Shown here one piece after another: positions 22,346 through 31,050 of a stretch of DNA of 38,383 nt (position 1 is the stretch's first letter; every line of letters begins with the position of its first letter). The stretch is from CAZSAA01 sp964604915. Its GTDB lineage: Bacteria; Patescibacteriota; Patescibacteriia; Patescibacteriales; UBA12465. The position numbers were made by a program, and so were the translations under genes. Where the stretch lies: NCBI GenBank assembly GCA_964604915.1, contig CAZSAA010000004.1:1-38383 (forward strand), read 5' to 3'. The notes below the pieces were generated by a model. That model made no database searches. It saw nothing but the letters and a program-made list of their open reading frames with translations, and was not told the origin of the DNA.

Positions 22346-24820
22346 ATGAAGTACGACAAGATCAGGGTAAGCGGCGCACGCTCCCACAATCTGAAAAATG
22401 TCAGCGTAGAGATTCCCAAGGAAAAGCTGGTGGTGGTGACTGGCCTATCCGGTTCAGGTAAGTCCTCCCTGGTTTTCGACACCATCTATGCCGAAGGCCA
22501 GCGTCGCTATGTCGAATCGCTCTCTTCCTATGCGAGGCAGTTCGTCGGCATGATGGACAAGCCCGATTTTGACTTCATCGAGGGACTTTCCCCGGCCGTT
22601 TCCATTGACCAGCGTGGCGTGGGCAATAATCCGCGTTCGACCGTCGGCACCATCACGGAGATATATGATTACTTGCGTTTGATGTATTCCAAGGCTGGCC
22701 AGCCATATTGCCCGAGCTGCCAGGTCCGCCTGAAGAAAGAAGTAGCTAAGGACAAGGAGAGGAACGTACCGCTCGTATCTTTTGTCTGCCCGCGTTGCGA
22801 TTTTCGGCATCACATTTTCGAACCGCGCGATTTTTCCTTCAACTCCAGCTATGGCGCTTGCGAAGCCTGCGGCGGTTTGGGTACTAAGATGGAAATCGAT
22901 CCGCAACTCACCTTGAATTTCAATCTCAGCCTCAATCAGGGCGCTATCAAAGCCTTGAGCCAGAATGGCAATAGCCGCGCGGCCATGATGAAGTTGGAAC
23001 CGCTCGTCAAGGCTAGCGGCTTGTCTTTCGATACGCCAATGAAGCAGGCAAGTGATAGGCAGCTGGAAATTATCTTTGCTGGCAAGGATGGCCGCGAGGG
23101 GCTATCGAAGATATTGATGGATAAATATGAAGAGACCAAGTCCAGTTTCGTGAAACAGGAGATAGAGAAATGCTTGCGTCCTTGTGTCTGTCCAGCCTGT
23201 CAGGGTAAGCGCCTTAATCCCGCCTCTCTAGCCGTGAAAGTGAAGGAATATAACATTTCCGACTTGTCAGACATGAGCATAGATAAGCTAGTAAAAAGGC
23301 TTATTGATTGGCAGAGCACCTTTTCCAATACTTTGAGCGATAGCCGTGTCATCGCTCCGATAATCAAAGAGATACTAGGCGGATTGTCCCAGCTGCAGAC
23401 TGTCGGCCTTCCATATCTTTCCCTGTCCCGCAGCGCAGCCACGCTTTCTGGTGGCGAAGCCCAGCGTATCCGTTTAGCTACCCAGGTCTGCTCGAGCCTC
23501 AGCGGCGTATTATATGTCTTAGACGAGCCATCTATCGGGTTGCACCAGCGCGACAATAGCCGCCTTATCGACACCCTGAAGAGTTTGCGCGACAATGGCA
23601 ATTCCGTTATCGTGGTCGAACATGACCAAGCGATGATGGAAGCGGCCGACTACCTTATTGACGTCGGTCCCGGTGCCGGAATCTACGGCGGTAACATAAT
23701 CTATGCCGGTACGCCGGAAGGTATCCGTGAGGCCAAGAATTCCCTTACCGCTGATTATTTGCTCGGTCGTCGCAGCATCCTCCCCGCTAAGACGAGACAT
23801 AAGGGTAATGGGCAGAAGATAGTTATCGTCGGCGCTACCGAGAATAACCTGAAGGATATCGATGTCGAGATTCCACTTGGCAAGCTCATCGCCGTGACCG
23901 GCGTGTCCGGTTCCGGCAAATCCACCCTGGTCTATGACATCTTCGCTAAGGCCCTAAACCGTAAGTTCTATCGCGCCAAGCAGGAACCAGGGCGGCATAG
24001 GGAGATACTCGGGCTGGAGAATATCGATAAGGTGATTGATATTGATCAGTCTCCTATCGGCCGTACGCCGCGCTCTAATCCCGCCACCTATACCGGCTTG
24101 TTTACCTATATCCGTGACCTGTTCGCTTCGTTGCCGCTTTCCAAAGCCAAGGCCCTTACGCCTGGCCATTTTTCTTTCAACGTAGCGGGCGGCCGTTGCG
24201 AGCATTGCTCGGGTGATGGCGTGATCAAAGTAGAGATGCAGTTCCTTTCCGATATCTATCTCACTTGCGACCAGTGCGGCGGGAGGAGATTCCGCGACAA
24301 CGTCCTGTCGGTCTCATATCGCGGCAAGAACATCTATGAAGTCCTGAATATGACCGTCAAGGAAGCGATCGATTTCTTCAGTGACCAGAGTATAATAAAG
24401 CATAAGCTCGAGACGCTCGATAAGGTGGGACTGGGTTATATAACCCTGGGACAGTCGGCCACCACTTTTTCTGGCGGCGAGGCTCAGCGCATCAAACTGG
24501 CGTCCGAGCTTTCCCGCCGGGCGACCGGGCGTACCCTATACATCCTCGATGAACCTACCACCGGCCTGCATTTTGCCGATATCGACAAGTTGCTCCGGGT
24601 ACTCAATCTCCTAGTCGACCAAGGTAATACCGTAATCGTCATCGAACACAATCTGGACGTCATCAAGGCGGCGGATTGGGTAATTGATCTAGGCCCTGAA
24701 GGCGGCGATGCCGGTGGCGAGATTGTTGCCGTCGGTACGCCGGAAGATATAATGAGATGCCGCAGGAGCAGTACGGGCGAATATTTGAAGGGTCAAGGAG
24801 CCCGGAAAAGGCACGTATAA
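22346..24820 (+). CDS. uvrA: excinuclease ABC subunit A lacking the UvrB-binding domain (UvrA2-like)
   Basis: ABC ATPase of nucleotide excision repair, 824 residues versus about 940 usual. Walker A of the first ATPase is GLSGSGKSS (33-41); signature LSGGEAQR and LDEPSIGLHQRD follow. The second has GVSGSGKST, a zinc motif (CEHCSGDG ... CDQCGG), FSGGEAQR and DEPTTGLHF. After C122-P-S-C125 only about 22 residues precede C148-P-R-C151, whereas UvrA normally has about 100 more there, the UvrB-interacting domain. That absence matches class II UvrA (UvrA2), which may act in damage or drug tolerance without UvrB. The remaining zinc site (C148/C151/C172/C175) is intact. Confidence 0.92.
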   Translation: MKYDKIRVSGARSHNLKNVSVEIPKEKLVVVTGLSGSGKSSLVFDTIYAEGQRRYVESLSSYARQFVGMMDKPDFDFIEGLSPAVSIDQRGVGNNPRSTVGTITEIYDYLRLMYSKAGQPYCPSCQVRLKKEVAKDKERNVPLVSFVCPRCDFRHHIFEPRDFSFNSSYGACEACGGLGTKMEIDPQLTLNFNLSLNQGAIKALSQNGNSRAAMMKLEPLVKASGLSFDTPMKQASDRQLEIIFAGKDGREGLSKILMDKYEETKSSFVKQEIEKCLRPCVCPACQGKRLNPASLAVKVKEYNISDLSDMSIDKLVKRLIDWQSTFSNTLSDSRVIAPIIKEILGGLSQLQTVGLPYLSLSRSAATLSGGEAQRIRLATQVCSSLSGVLYVLDEPSIGLHQRDNSRLIDTLKSLRDNGNSVIVVEHDQAMMEAADYLIDVGPGAGIYGGNIIYAGTPEGIREAKNSLTADYLLGRRSILPAKTRHKGNGQKIVIVGATENNLKDIDVEIPLGKLIAVTGVSGSGKSTLVYDIFAKALNRKFYRAKQEPGRHREILGLENIDKVIDIDQSPIGRTPRSNPATYTGLFTYIRDLFASLPLSKAKALTPGHFSFNVAGGRCEHCSGDGVIKVEMQFLSDIYLTCDQCGGRRFRDNVLSVSYRGKNIYEVLNMTVKEAIDFFSDQSIIKHKLETLDKVGLGYITLGQSATTFSGGEAQRIKLASELSRRATGRTLYILDEPTTGLHFADIDKLLRVLNLLVDQGNTVIVIEHNLDVIKAADWVIDLGPEGGDAGGEIVAVGTPEDIMRCRRSSTGEYLKGQGARKRHV

Positions 24821-24932
24821 TATTTTATTGCAATATTATTATAAAAAGCATGGAAGCATAATAAAAAATAGTAAAAAGTTATTAACACCCATACTCGTTC
24901 TTCTCCTTGTTCTCTTTCTGAATCTGTGCTAT

Positions 24933-24938
24933 TATAAT
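24933..24938 (+). promoter_or_regulatory. -10 box of the candidate small RNA after uvrA
   Basis: A perfect TATAAT 4 nt before GGTC, the start of a closed RNA fold. The -35 region at 17-nt spacing is poor (TTCTCT). Confidence 0.5.
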
Positions 24939-24942
24939 CTTA

Positions 24943-25046
24943 GGTCAGAGTAGCGAGGAGAGGTGTCGAATATATTCGACTACCGATAATATCCTCGTCA
25001 GGACTTAGACCAAACAAAAAACCTTCCTTTTAAAGGAGGGTTTTTT
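24943..25046 (+). ncRNA. candidate structured small RNA between uvrA and DUF3800
   Basis: A transcript of about 104 nt is predicted from TATAAT at 24933 to a strong terminator at 25016-25046. It folds into nested helices: GGUC/GACC (24943-24946 with 25008-25011), CGAGGA/UCCUCG (24954-24959 with 24992-24997), GGU/ACC, and an apical GUCGAA-UAUA-UUCGAC. The start point falls exactly at the 5' base of the outer helix. No open frame is evident. I cannot match it to SRP, 6S or a known riboswitch, and no plus-strand gene follows it. Confidence 0.55.
25016..25046. terminator. bidirectional terminator of the small RNA and the DUF3800 gene
   Basis: About 15 paired bases (AAAAAACC..CCTTT / AAAGGAGGGTTTTTT) with one G-U pair on the plus-strand RNA and T-runs on both sides. 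It overlaps the 3' end of the minus-strand DUF3800 gene. Confidence 0.88.
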
Positions 25047-25812
25047 GTTGTTTACCTTTAGGTTCCCAATACCAAATACTAAATTTTGGAGTATAAGTTT
25101 CAACATATGTTTTAGAGTAGTGTGTCCACGGATAGCTTGTTTTTAGCAAATCATTAACTTCTAGCTTCTTTATCAAGTGTAGTCTGAGGTTGTTTTTGAA
25201 TTCTTTTGTAGTGGGTGCTAAATTATTTAAAACACATCCAATTAATATGTCGTTTATTTGATTTACATGATAATTTTCTAAATGAGATTTTATGTCGCTT
25301 ATATGTTTTAAGGTTGGCTTGTGTGGCGTGTCACAATAATGACCGGAGGGGTAACAGAAATCATCTTGCATTAATGAAATGAATTCATCCCCTTTGCATC
25401 TAGTTAGTTCATCTGTTAACAAAACTCCATTATAAATGTGATCGGTGCTATGAGCTAATAATAATTCGGCAAACTTTTTATAAGCCCTAGCCATTTTTAT
25501 ACTATTTTTTTCGTGTTTTTGGCCAAAACGGTTGAGATCCAATATGTCTTGATCTATAACTACACACCGAAAATAACTTGTACTCTTAAAAAATAAATCG
25601 ATGGCTTGGCGCCCAACCTCCAGTGAACTGTTATTTGTGCAATTATTATATTTTAATTCTAGTGGTTTCCCGTTCGTTCTGTCATAAAAATTACAAGCCC
25701 GTTTTATATTAACGAGGCCTTGGTGTAAAAATTTGGGATGTGGGTTGAATAGGGCACCTAATATTAGATATTTGTGAGCGCCATCATACGATTCGTCAAA
25801 ATAAATAATCAT
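25030..25812 (-). CDS. DUF3800 domain protein (second copy)
   Basis: Protein of 260 residues with the DUF3800 opening IIYFDESYDG, the strand YLILGAL and the pattern ...FRCVVIDQDIL. The C-terminal part (NQINDILIGCVLNNL) corresponds to the QIADxLxG motif. It is only distantly similar to the copy at 10100-10828. AT-rich compared with the upstream translin and phosphoesterase genes, from which it is separated by 26 bp, so it may be a late addition to that operon. Function unknown; the RNase H-like fold suggests a nucleic-acid role. Confidence 0.75.
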   Translation of the reverse strand: MIIYFDESYDGAHKYLILGALFNPHPKFLHQGLVNIKRACNFYDRTNGKPLELKYNNCTNNSSLEVGRQAIDLFFKSTSYFRCVVIDQDILDLNRFGQKHEKNSIKMARAYKKFAELLLAHSTDHIYNGVLLTDELTRCKGDEFISLMQDDFCYPSGHYCDTPHKPTLKHISDIKSHLENYHVNQINDILIGCVLNNLAPTTKEFKNNLRLHLIKKLEVNDLLKTSYPWTHYSKTYVETYTPKFSIWYWEPKGKQQKTLL

Positions 25813-25838
25813 TTTTTACATCTTAATTTTGATAATCG

Positions 25839-26333
25839 TTATATTTTCTCTTCTTCGCTGATGATGAGTTTTAATTCGCCGTTTTCAGTCTCCAATAGGG
25901 CGAAGGTGGAGGGGTAGTGCCAACCACCGAGCGTTCCAGGGTTAGCGACGATGGAAAGATTTATCTTTTCTAGATGCGGCTTATGGGTGTGGCCGTAGAA
26001 GATGAAATCAGGTTGGGATGCTTCAAGCGCTTTGATATATTTCGGTTCATGGCAGAGGCCAATATTTAGTTCCTCTATCCTCACTATCCCGCCTTCTCGC
26101 GGTAGGATACTTATCCTCTCTTCATATTCTTTGTTTTGATTGAAGGAATCGGCATTGCCGATAGCTAGATGGATCTTACCGCCAAAGCCGGCTATGACTC
26201 TATCCAGGGTATCCTGGTTAGCCAGGTCGCCGCAGGCGATGAGATGATATATTTTATTAGTTCCGGCCCAGGCGAGGAAACGCTCGAGATAGATGGCGTT
26301 ATCGTGCAGATCGGAGATTATCGCTACTTTCAT
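25839..26333 (-). CDS. YfcE/MJ0936-type metallophosphoesterase
   Basis: Calcineurin-like phosphodiesterase of 164 residues. All metal-ligand motifs are present: SDLHDN (8-13), CGDL, GNAD, CHEP, and GHTHKP near 115. Enzymes of this family hydrolyse phosphodiesters in vitro, and their natural substrate is often unknown. Its ATG overlaps the stop of the translin-like gene (4 bp), which suggests translational coupling and perhaps a joint role in RNA or nucleotide metabolism. Confidence 0.9.
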   Translation of the reverse strand: MKVAIISDLHDNAIYLERFLAWAGTNKIYHLIACGDLANQDTLDRVIAGFGGKIHLAIGNADSFNQNKEYEERISILPREGGIVRIEELNIGLCHEPKYIKALEASQPDFIFYGHTHKPHLEKINLSIVANPGTLGGWHYPSTFALLETENGELKLIISEEEKI

Positions 26334-26905
26334 TCTTTCACCTTTAGCGCTATCTCATAGCTTATCTGCTCGACCTTCCTTAGGTTGCCCCGGGCTTGGT
26401 CGTATTTGGTGCGTAGATAGCCGCCTAGATCAAATTCTAGCAGGGCAGACATGGTTTCGTCCACCACTTTTTTTATCCTGTCCACTTCTTTCCAATCATG
26501 CTTGGCCGCCTGGTTAGTGGCGCGCCTCACTAGCTCGCCGGTCAGGTCGCAGAGGCCACCTAGATATGAGGTGTAGCTGAGCTTCACTTTGGGGATGGCT
26601 TGGATGGACTTCCCGCGGATAGCGGCCAGGAAGAATTTTCCTTCGACATATTCTTCCATAGCCGCGGCGAAAGCGCCTTCTTCATAGGCGCGGATCCAAC
26701 CGAAATTCTTTTGGATATAGTCGATCTTCCGTTCGATATCGGTGATGAGCTTGTCTGCTTCGGTGAAGCTGTCGCGGTGGACAGAAAAGACCGTTTTTTT
26801 GGAAAGGTATAGTATCTCGTTGGACAACGAGATTATCTGGCGGCGCTGTGCGTCATGCTTTTGGTAGTCGCCCTTTAGCGAGGCGACAAATTTCTGGTTT
26901 ATCAT
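26330..26905 (-). CDS. translin family protein
   Basis: All-helical protein of 191 residues. It matches the translin/TRAX pattern: RRQIISLSNEILYLSKKTVFSVHR at the N-terminus (shortened here: RRQIISLSNEILYLSKK), an EEYVEGKFFLAAI helix, then YLGGLCDLTGELVRRA, and YDQARGNLRKVEQISYEIAL at the end. Translins bind single-stranded nucleic acid as rings, and TRAX/archaeal members are RNases. Key acidic residues of TRAX-type catalysis (EE in the middle helix) are present but not provably equivalent. The family is mainly eukaryotic and archaeal. Sits 7 bp behind the PilB-like gene. Confidence 0.75.
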   Translation of the reverse strand: MINQKFVASLKGDYQKHDAQRRQIISLSNEILYLSKKTVFSVHRDSFTEADKLITDIERKIDYIQKNFGWIRAYEEGAFAAAMEEYVEGKFFLAAIRGKSIQAIPKVKLSYTSYLGGLCDLTGELVRRATNQAAKHDWKEVDRIKKVVDETMSALLEFDLGGYLRTKYDQARGNLRKVEQISYEIALKVKE

Positions 26906-26912
26906 ATGGATT

Positions 26913-29900
26913 TTAGTCTATTACCCGGAAAACTTCGGCCAGGCTGGTTTCTCCGGCTAGAGCCTTGAGTATGCCGTCTTGGAACATGCTTATCGAACCC
27001 TGCTGGGCAGCGGCTGCGGCAATCTCGTAGTCGTTGGCGTCTTGCTGGATCATTTTCCTTATTTCCGGCGTGACGCTGATGTATTCGAACAGGCCGATCC
27101 TCCCCTTATATCCCAGGCCGCCGCATTGTTCGCAGCCGCCGCCGACATAGAAGTCGAGCTGGTCGGGAATCTTGATATCCTTGCTCGTTATTTCCCCCAA
27201 CGCTTTTCTTATCCTCTCTTCCACTTCCGGTGAGAGGACATCCTTCTTCTTGCAATACGGGCAAAGCTTGCGAGCCAAGCGTTGGCCGATGGAATATTCA
27301 ATCGCGTTAGCGAGCGCTGACTTATCAAGTCCCAAGGAAGCTAAGCGGGAAATCGCGCCCGCGGCGCCATTAGCGTGGATAGTGGAAAGCACTAGATGGC
27401 CGGTCATGGCTGCCTCGATGGCGATCTGGGCAGTCTCATGATCGCGGATCTCACCGATCATCATGATGTTCGGGTTCTGGCGCAAGAGGGAGCGCATGGC
27501 GGAATCGAAGGTATAGCCGCGTTCCGGGTCGACTTGGGTCTGCATGATGCCCGGTAGCTGGTATTCGATCGGATCCTCAACGGTGATTATCTTGATGTCC
27601 GGCCGGTTGAGCTGGTTCAAGATGCCATATAGTGTCGTGGTTTTGCCTGATCCGGTCGGTCCGGTGGTGATGATTATACCCCTGGTTTTGCGCATAGCCG
27701 TTTGCAGGGAATTGAGAGCCGGCCCGCTTATCCCTAAACTCGGCAGGTCAAGGCTGGTCGCGGAATTCGAGAGGACACGGATAACTACGGTTTCGCCATA
27801 GGCGCCGGTGATGATCGAGACGCGGCAATCAGCGCGCTCGCCTTTATAGTATATGCTGAAGCGGCCATCCATAGTAGCACGCTTCACGTTAGTGGAAAAG
27901 CCTGACAATATCTTTATCGCCCCCAGCAGCGGCAGGTAGCTGGTCTTCGGGAGCTTGGCGATATCATGCAGAACGCCGTCGATACGGAAACGGATACTGA
28001 CACTATCTTCAGACGGCTCGATATGAACATCTCCAGCCCGACTTTCGATGGAAAGTCCCATGACAAGAGGAGTGAGTTCTTGGGTGGGAACGTCTTGGAA
28101 ACGGTCCTTGATAGCGGAGATATCCTTGCCAAGATCGGCTATCTGCTCCTGCTGGGATGCGCTTACTTTCACGCCGCGGCCGATAGTCTGGGAAATGACG
28201 ATGTCATATAGGTCGTCGACATAATCGAAGTCGCCGATGACGCGATATACTTCTTCCAGGGAGGTTTTTCCTTCCATCGCCTTGAGCACGCCGTCTTGGA
28301 GCATGGTAATCATGCCATTTTCCACTGCTTGTTGTAGTATCTTGAATGAAGGAGCATTGTCGACAGTGAGTTGCTTAATGTTATCATCCATAGTGAAGAG
28401 CTCGAAGATGCCTACGCGCCCTTTATAGCCTAGTTGTCCGCAAGCAGGGCAGCCATCGCCCGCCTTATACATCGTCGGGAGACGGTCCGGGATGTTGATA
28501 TTAGCTTTGGGGGAGATGACGGCTAGGATTTTTTTCACTTGCTCCTCTTCTTCGGCGTTAAGGATATGTTCTTTCCGGCAGGCGGGACAGAGCTGACGGA
28601 CGAGCCGTTGACCGATGACCGCGTTGATAGCCGGTACGAGAAAATATGGTTTGACCCCTATCTCAATGAGACGGGGGATAACGCCGGAAGCGTCGTTAGT
28701 GTGCAAAGTAGAGAGGACTAGATGGCCAGTGAGCGAAGCTTGGGTGGATATCTCGGCCGTTTCTAAGTCGCGAATTTCGCCGATCATGATGATATTGGGA
28801 TCTTGGCGCAGGATGGAGCGTAATCCCTGGGAGAAAGTATAGCCGCTGCGGCTATCGACCTGGCTCTGGTTTATCCCCTCAATCTGGTATTCGATCGGGT
28901 CCTCGAGCGTGATTATCTTATTGCCCGGCCGGTTGAGTCGGCTCAAGATGGCATATAGCGTCGTGGTCTTGCCTGATCCGGTCGGTCCGGTGGTGAGGAT
29001 CATGCCGTTTGGTTTCTCTATTTCCCGCTGGAGCTTCTCCATTATCTCCGGTCTCAGGCCTAAGTTCTCGAAGTCGAACGTTCCGGTCTGGGAATCGAGC
29101 AGACGCATCACCACGCTTTCGCCATAGGCGGTGGGGAGGAAGGAACTACGTACGTCTATCTTTCTGTCCTTGAGGTATATAGTATAGCGGCCATCTTGCG
29201 GCTTGTTCTCGATATTTATCTTGACCCGAGCGAGAATCTTCATACGAGCGACGATCTTTTCCCAGCGCTCGTTGTCTATCTTGGCCGCGTCCTGCAGGAC
29301 GCCGTCTATCCTCAGTCTCACCGCTACCCCTTGTTCTTCCGCTTCGATATGGACGTCGCTCGCCCCTACCTTGATGGCGGTGGCGAGGATGAGGGTTACG
29401 ATGTCAGAAATATTTACTTTGGATAATTTTTCTTCCAGACTCTGGTAGTCGGCAATCTCTTTCTTGAACTGCTCAAACTTCTCTTCGGTTATCTCTACCC
29501 CGTCTTCATATTTCTTGACTTTGGGGATAGTCTTGTATATTTCCAGGGCGTTCTTTAGGCTGTTATCTGAAACCAGATACAGGGTGCCTTCGCAGAAATA
29601 TTGGCGTTTGAGGTCTTCCAGTTTTCGCAGGACGGCTGGTTTAGGGGAGGTGGCCGCTAATTTGATGGACTTGCCGTCATAGAAGAAACAGACGGCGGAT
29701 AGTTCCGCCGCTTCTTGCTCTTGGATGAGAGCCAGCGCTTCCGGGCTGATGGGAAAGCCAAACAGGCTGATATATGGAAGTCCTAGCTTATCAGCTTTGG
29801 TCTTGGCTTGCCGCTCTATATCTTTGTTCTTTATCTCAAGCTGTTTCTTCTTAAATTGTCCGGCCGTGCTTTCCTCATTCGAATCATCAGGATTAAGCAG

Positions 29901-29927
29901 GCTTTCAATGGAGTTTACATCTGCCAT
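26913..29927 (-). CDS. tandem-fused type IV pilus / type II secretion ATPase (double PilB/GspE)
   Basis: Protein of 1004 residues holding two full GspE/PilB ATPase modules in one chain. An MshEN-like N-terminal region (about 25-135) comes first. Module 1 (about 170-570) has Walker A GPTGSGKT (314-321), Walker B IIMIGEIRD (379-387), a His box around LSTLHTND and zinc cysteines C447/C450/C493/C496. Module 2 (about 620-1004) repeats these: GPTGSGKT (756-763), IMMIGEIRD (821-829), C889/C892/C932/C935. Both look catalytically intact. It should power assembly of the pseudopilins at 4.6-6.7 kb. PilB is normally a hexamer of single modules; here three chains could form the ring. Confidence 0.93.
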   Translation of the reverse strand: MADVNSIESLLNPDDSNEESTAGQFKKKQLEIKNKDIERQAKTKADKLGLPYISLFGFPISPEALALIQEQEAAELSAVCFFYDGKSIKLAATSPKPAVLRKLEDLKRQYFCEGTLYLVSDNSLKNALEIYKTIPKVKKYEDGVEITEEKFEQFKKEIADYQSLEEKLSKVNISDIVTLILATAIKVGASDVHIEAEEQGVAVRLRIDGVLQDAAKIDNERWEKIVARMKILARVKINIENKPQDGRYTIYLKDRKIDVRSSFLPTAYGESVVMRLLDSQTGTFDFENLGLRPEIMEKLQREIEKPNGMILTTGPTGSGKTTTLYAILSRLNRPGNKIITLEDPIEYQIEGINQSQVDSRSGYTFSQGLRSILRQDPNIIMIGEIRDLETAEISTQASLTGHLVLSTLHTNDASGVIPRLIEIGVKPYFLVPAINAVIGQRLVRQLCPACRKEHILNAEEEEQVKKILAVISPKANINIPDRLPTMYKAGDGCPACGQLGYKGRVGIFELFTMDDNIKQLTVDNAPSFKILQQAVENGMITMLQDGVLKAMEGKTSLEEVYRVIGDFDYVDDLYDIVISQTIGRGVKVSASQQEQIADLGKDISAIKDRFQDVPTQELTPLVMGLSIESRAGDVHIEPSEDSVSIRFRIDGVLHDIAKLPKTSYLPLLGAIKILSGFSTNVKRATMDGRFSIYYKGERADCRVSIITGAYGETVVIRVLSNSATSLDLPSLGISGPALNSLQTAMRKTRGIIITTGPTGSGKTTTLYGILNQLNRPDIKIITVEDPIEYQLPGIMQTQVDPERGYTFDSAMRSLLRQNPNIMMIGEIRDHETAQIAIEAAMTGHLVLSTIHANGAAGAISRLASLGLDKSALANAIEYSIGQRLARKLCPYCKKKDVLSPEVEERIRKALGEITSKDIKIPDQLDFYVGGGCEQCGGLGYKGRIGLFEYISVTPEIRKMIQQDANDYEIAAAAAQQGSISMFQDGILKALAGETSLAEVFRVID

Positions 29928-29946
29928 AGTCTATCATTTAGCGGGA

Positions 29947-30903
29947 TTAATTTTTGAGTAGTCTCTCTATCTTGCTTTTTGCTTGTTCGCTCTGGAGTCT
30001 CAAGAAAAGTTCGGTCCAAGCCGATAGCTGGAAGACATTGAGGACGGAGCCGCAGACTACCACGATGGCGAAAGCGATGATGAAGTTGAACATCAGGAAG
30101 AAGAGGAAGGGAGGGATGGCGAGGGGGAGGACGATGAGGCAATAGGCCAGCATGATGGCGGCCAAGCCGATGATGAAATTGATGAAGAAGAGGATGAAGG
30201 ACATCTCGAGGCTGACCAGCCAATTCTTTTTAAATAACTGCCAGGCACTCGCTACCGATCGCGCGAAGTTAAGTTCATGGAGGGTGTTATACATTATGGC
30301 ATATTTACCGACGAGCGCGACGGCAAAGCTAAGTGGTATCAGCAGGACGAATAGCAGGGCAAAGATGAAGCTAGACGCGAATCCATTATTATTAATGATG
30401 AGGAAAAGCAAGGGAAGGCCGATGATGAAGAATAGGCCGGTGACTATCGCTTTCATCAGGATGTTCATCGAGAGGACCGGGCAAAAATGCTTCTTGCTGT
30501 CATCCCAAGCCTCCCGGAAATCAAAATGGCTCCGTTTATTGCCAGTGAGAATCTTAGCGCTGGATTTTATCAGCGTGCATTGTGAATTGATGGCAATATA
30601 GAGGAGGAAGATGAAAACGCCAGCTAAGATGATAAATAGGAATATCAGCCAGAGAAAGGCCTCCGGCGATACCCGTAACACATCCCCTAGTCCGGCTAAG
30701 AAGTTGCTGATCCGGGGCTGTCCGCTATAGATAGAGGCGATAGAATTTACCCCGGACATCATGTCGCGGCTGAGGGAGTTAGCGATGATGTTATACTCGC
30801 CCCCTGAGGCAAAGGCGACCGAGAGGAAGCCTAGAAACCATAGGGACTTGTGTTCCTTGGCTAATTGCCAGGATTTTTTCAAGATTGCGCGGTACGAAAA
30901 CAT
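29947..30903 (-). CDS. polytopic membrane protein of unknown function
   Basis: A 318-residue protein with about six long hydrophobic segments. Segments lie near residues 20-36, 80-105, 150-175, 180-205, 235-265 and 270-295. It looks like the integral-membrane proteins of small bacteria related to DUF975 or glycerophosphodiester-type membrane domains, but I cannot assign it. It is 19 bp upstream of the double PilB gene and probably in the same operon, so a link to the pilus machinery is possible. It does not resemble PilC/GspF. Confidence 0.65.
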   Translation of the reverse strand: MFSYRAILKKSWQLAKEHKSLWFLGFLSVAFASGGEYNIIANSLSRDMMSGVNSIASIYSGQPRISNFLAGLGDVLRVSPEAFLWLIFLFIILAGVFIFLLYIAINSQCTLIKSSAKILTGNKRSHFDFREAWDDSKKHFCPVLSMNILMKAIVTGLFFIIGLPLLFLIINNNGFASSFIFALLFVLLIPLSFAVALVGKYAIMYNTLHELNFARSVASAWQLFKKNWLVSLEMSFILFFINFIIGLAAIMLAYCLIVLPLAIPPFLFFLMFNFIIAFAIVVVCGSVLNVFQLSAWTELFLRLQSEQAKSKIERLLKN

Positions 30904-30974
30904 ATTTTTATGAATTAAAAAGCCTTTTCCGTCTCTTATCTTAGTGATTGAAAAAAAGGCGGGACTTTGTTAAT

Positions 30975-30983
30975 ATTATATCA
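30975..30983 (-). promoter_or_regulatory. possible extended -10 for the membrane protein / PilB operon
   Basis: Minus-strand TGATATAAT, the same extended -10 as before the small RNA at 12720. No -35 match. The leader would be about 65 nt. Confidence 0.35.
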
Positions 30984-31050
30984 TATTCAATGGCTGGATG
31001 CTACACTCCTTCGAGATGGGAAAGGCCGCTGCCAGCTGCGCCTAAACGCT

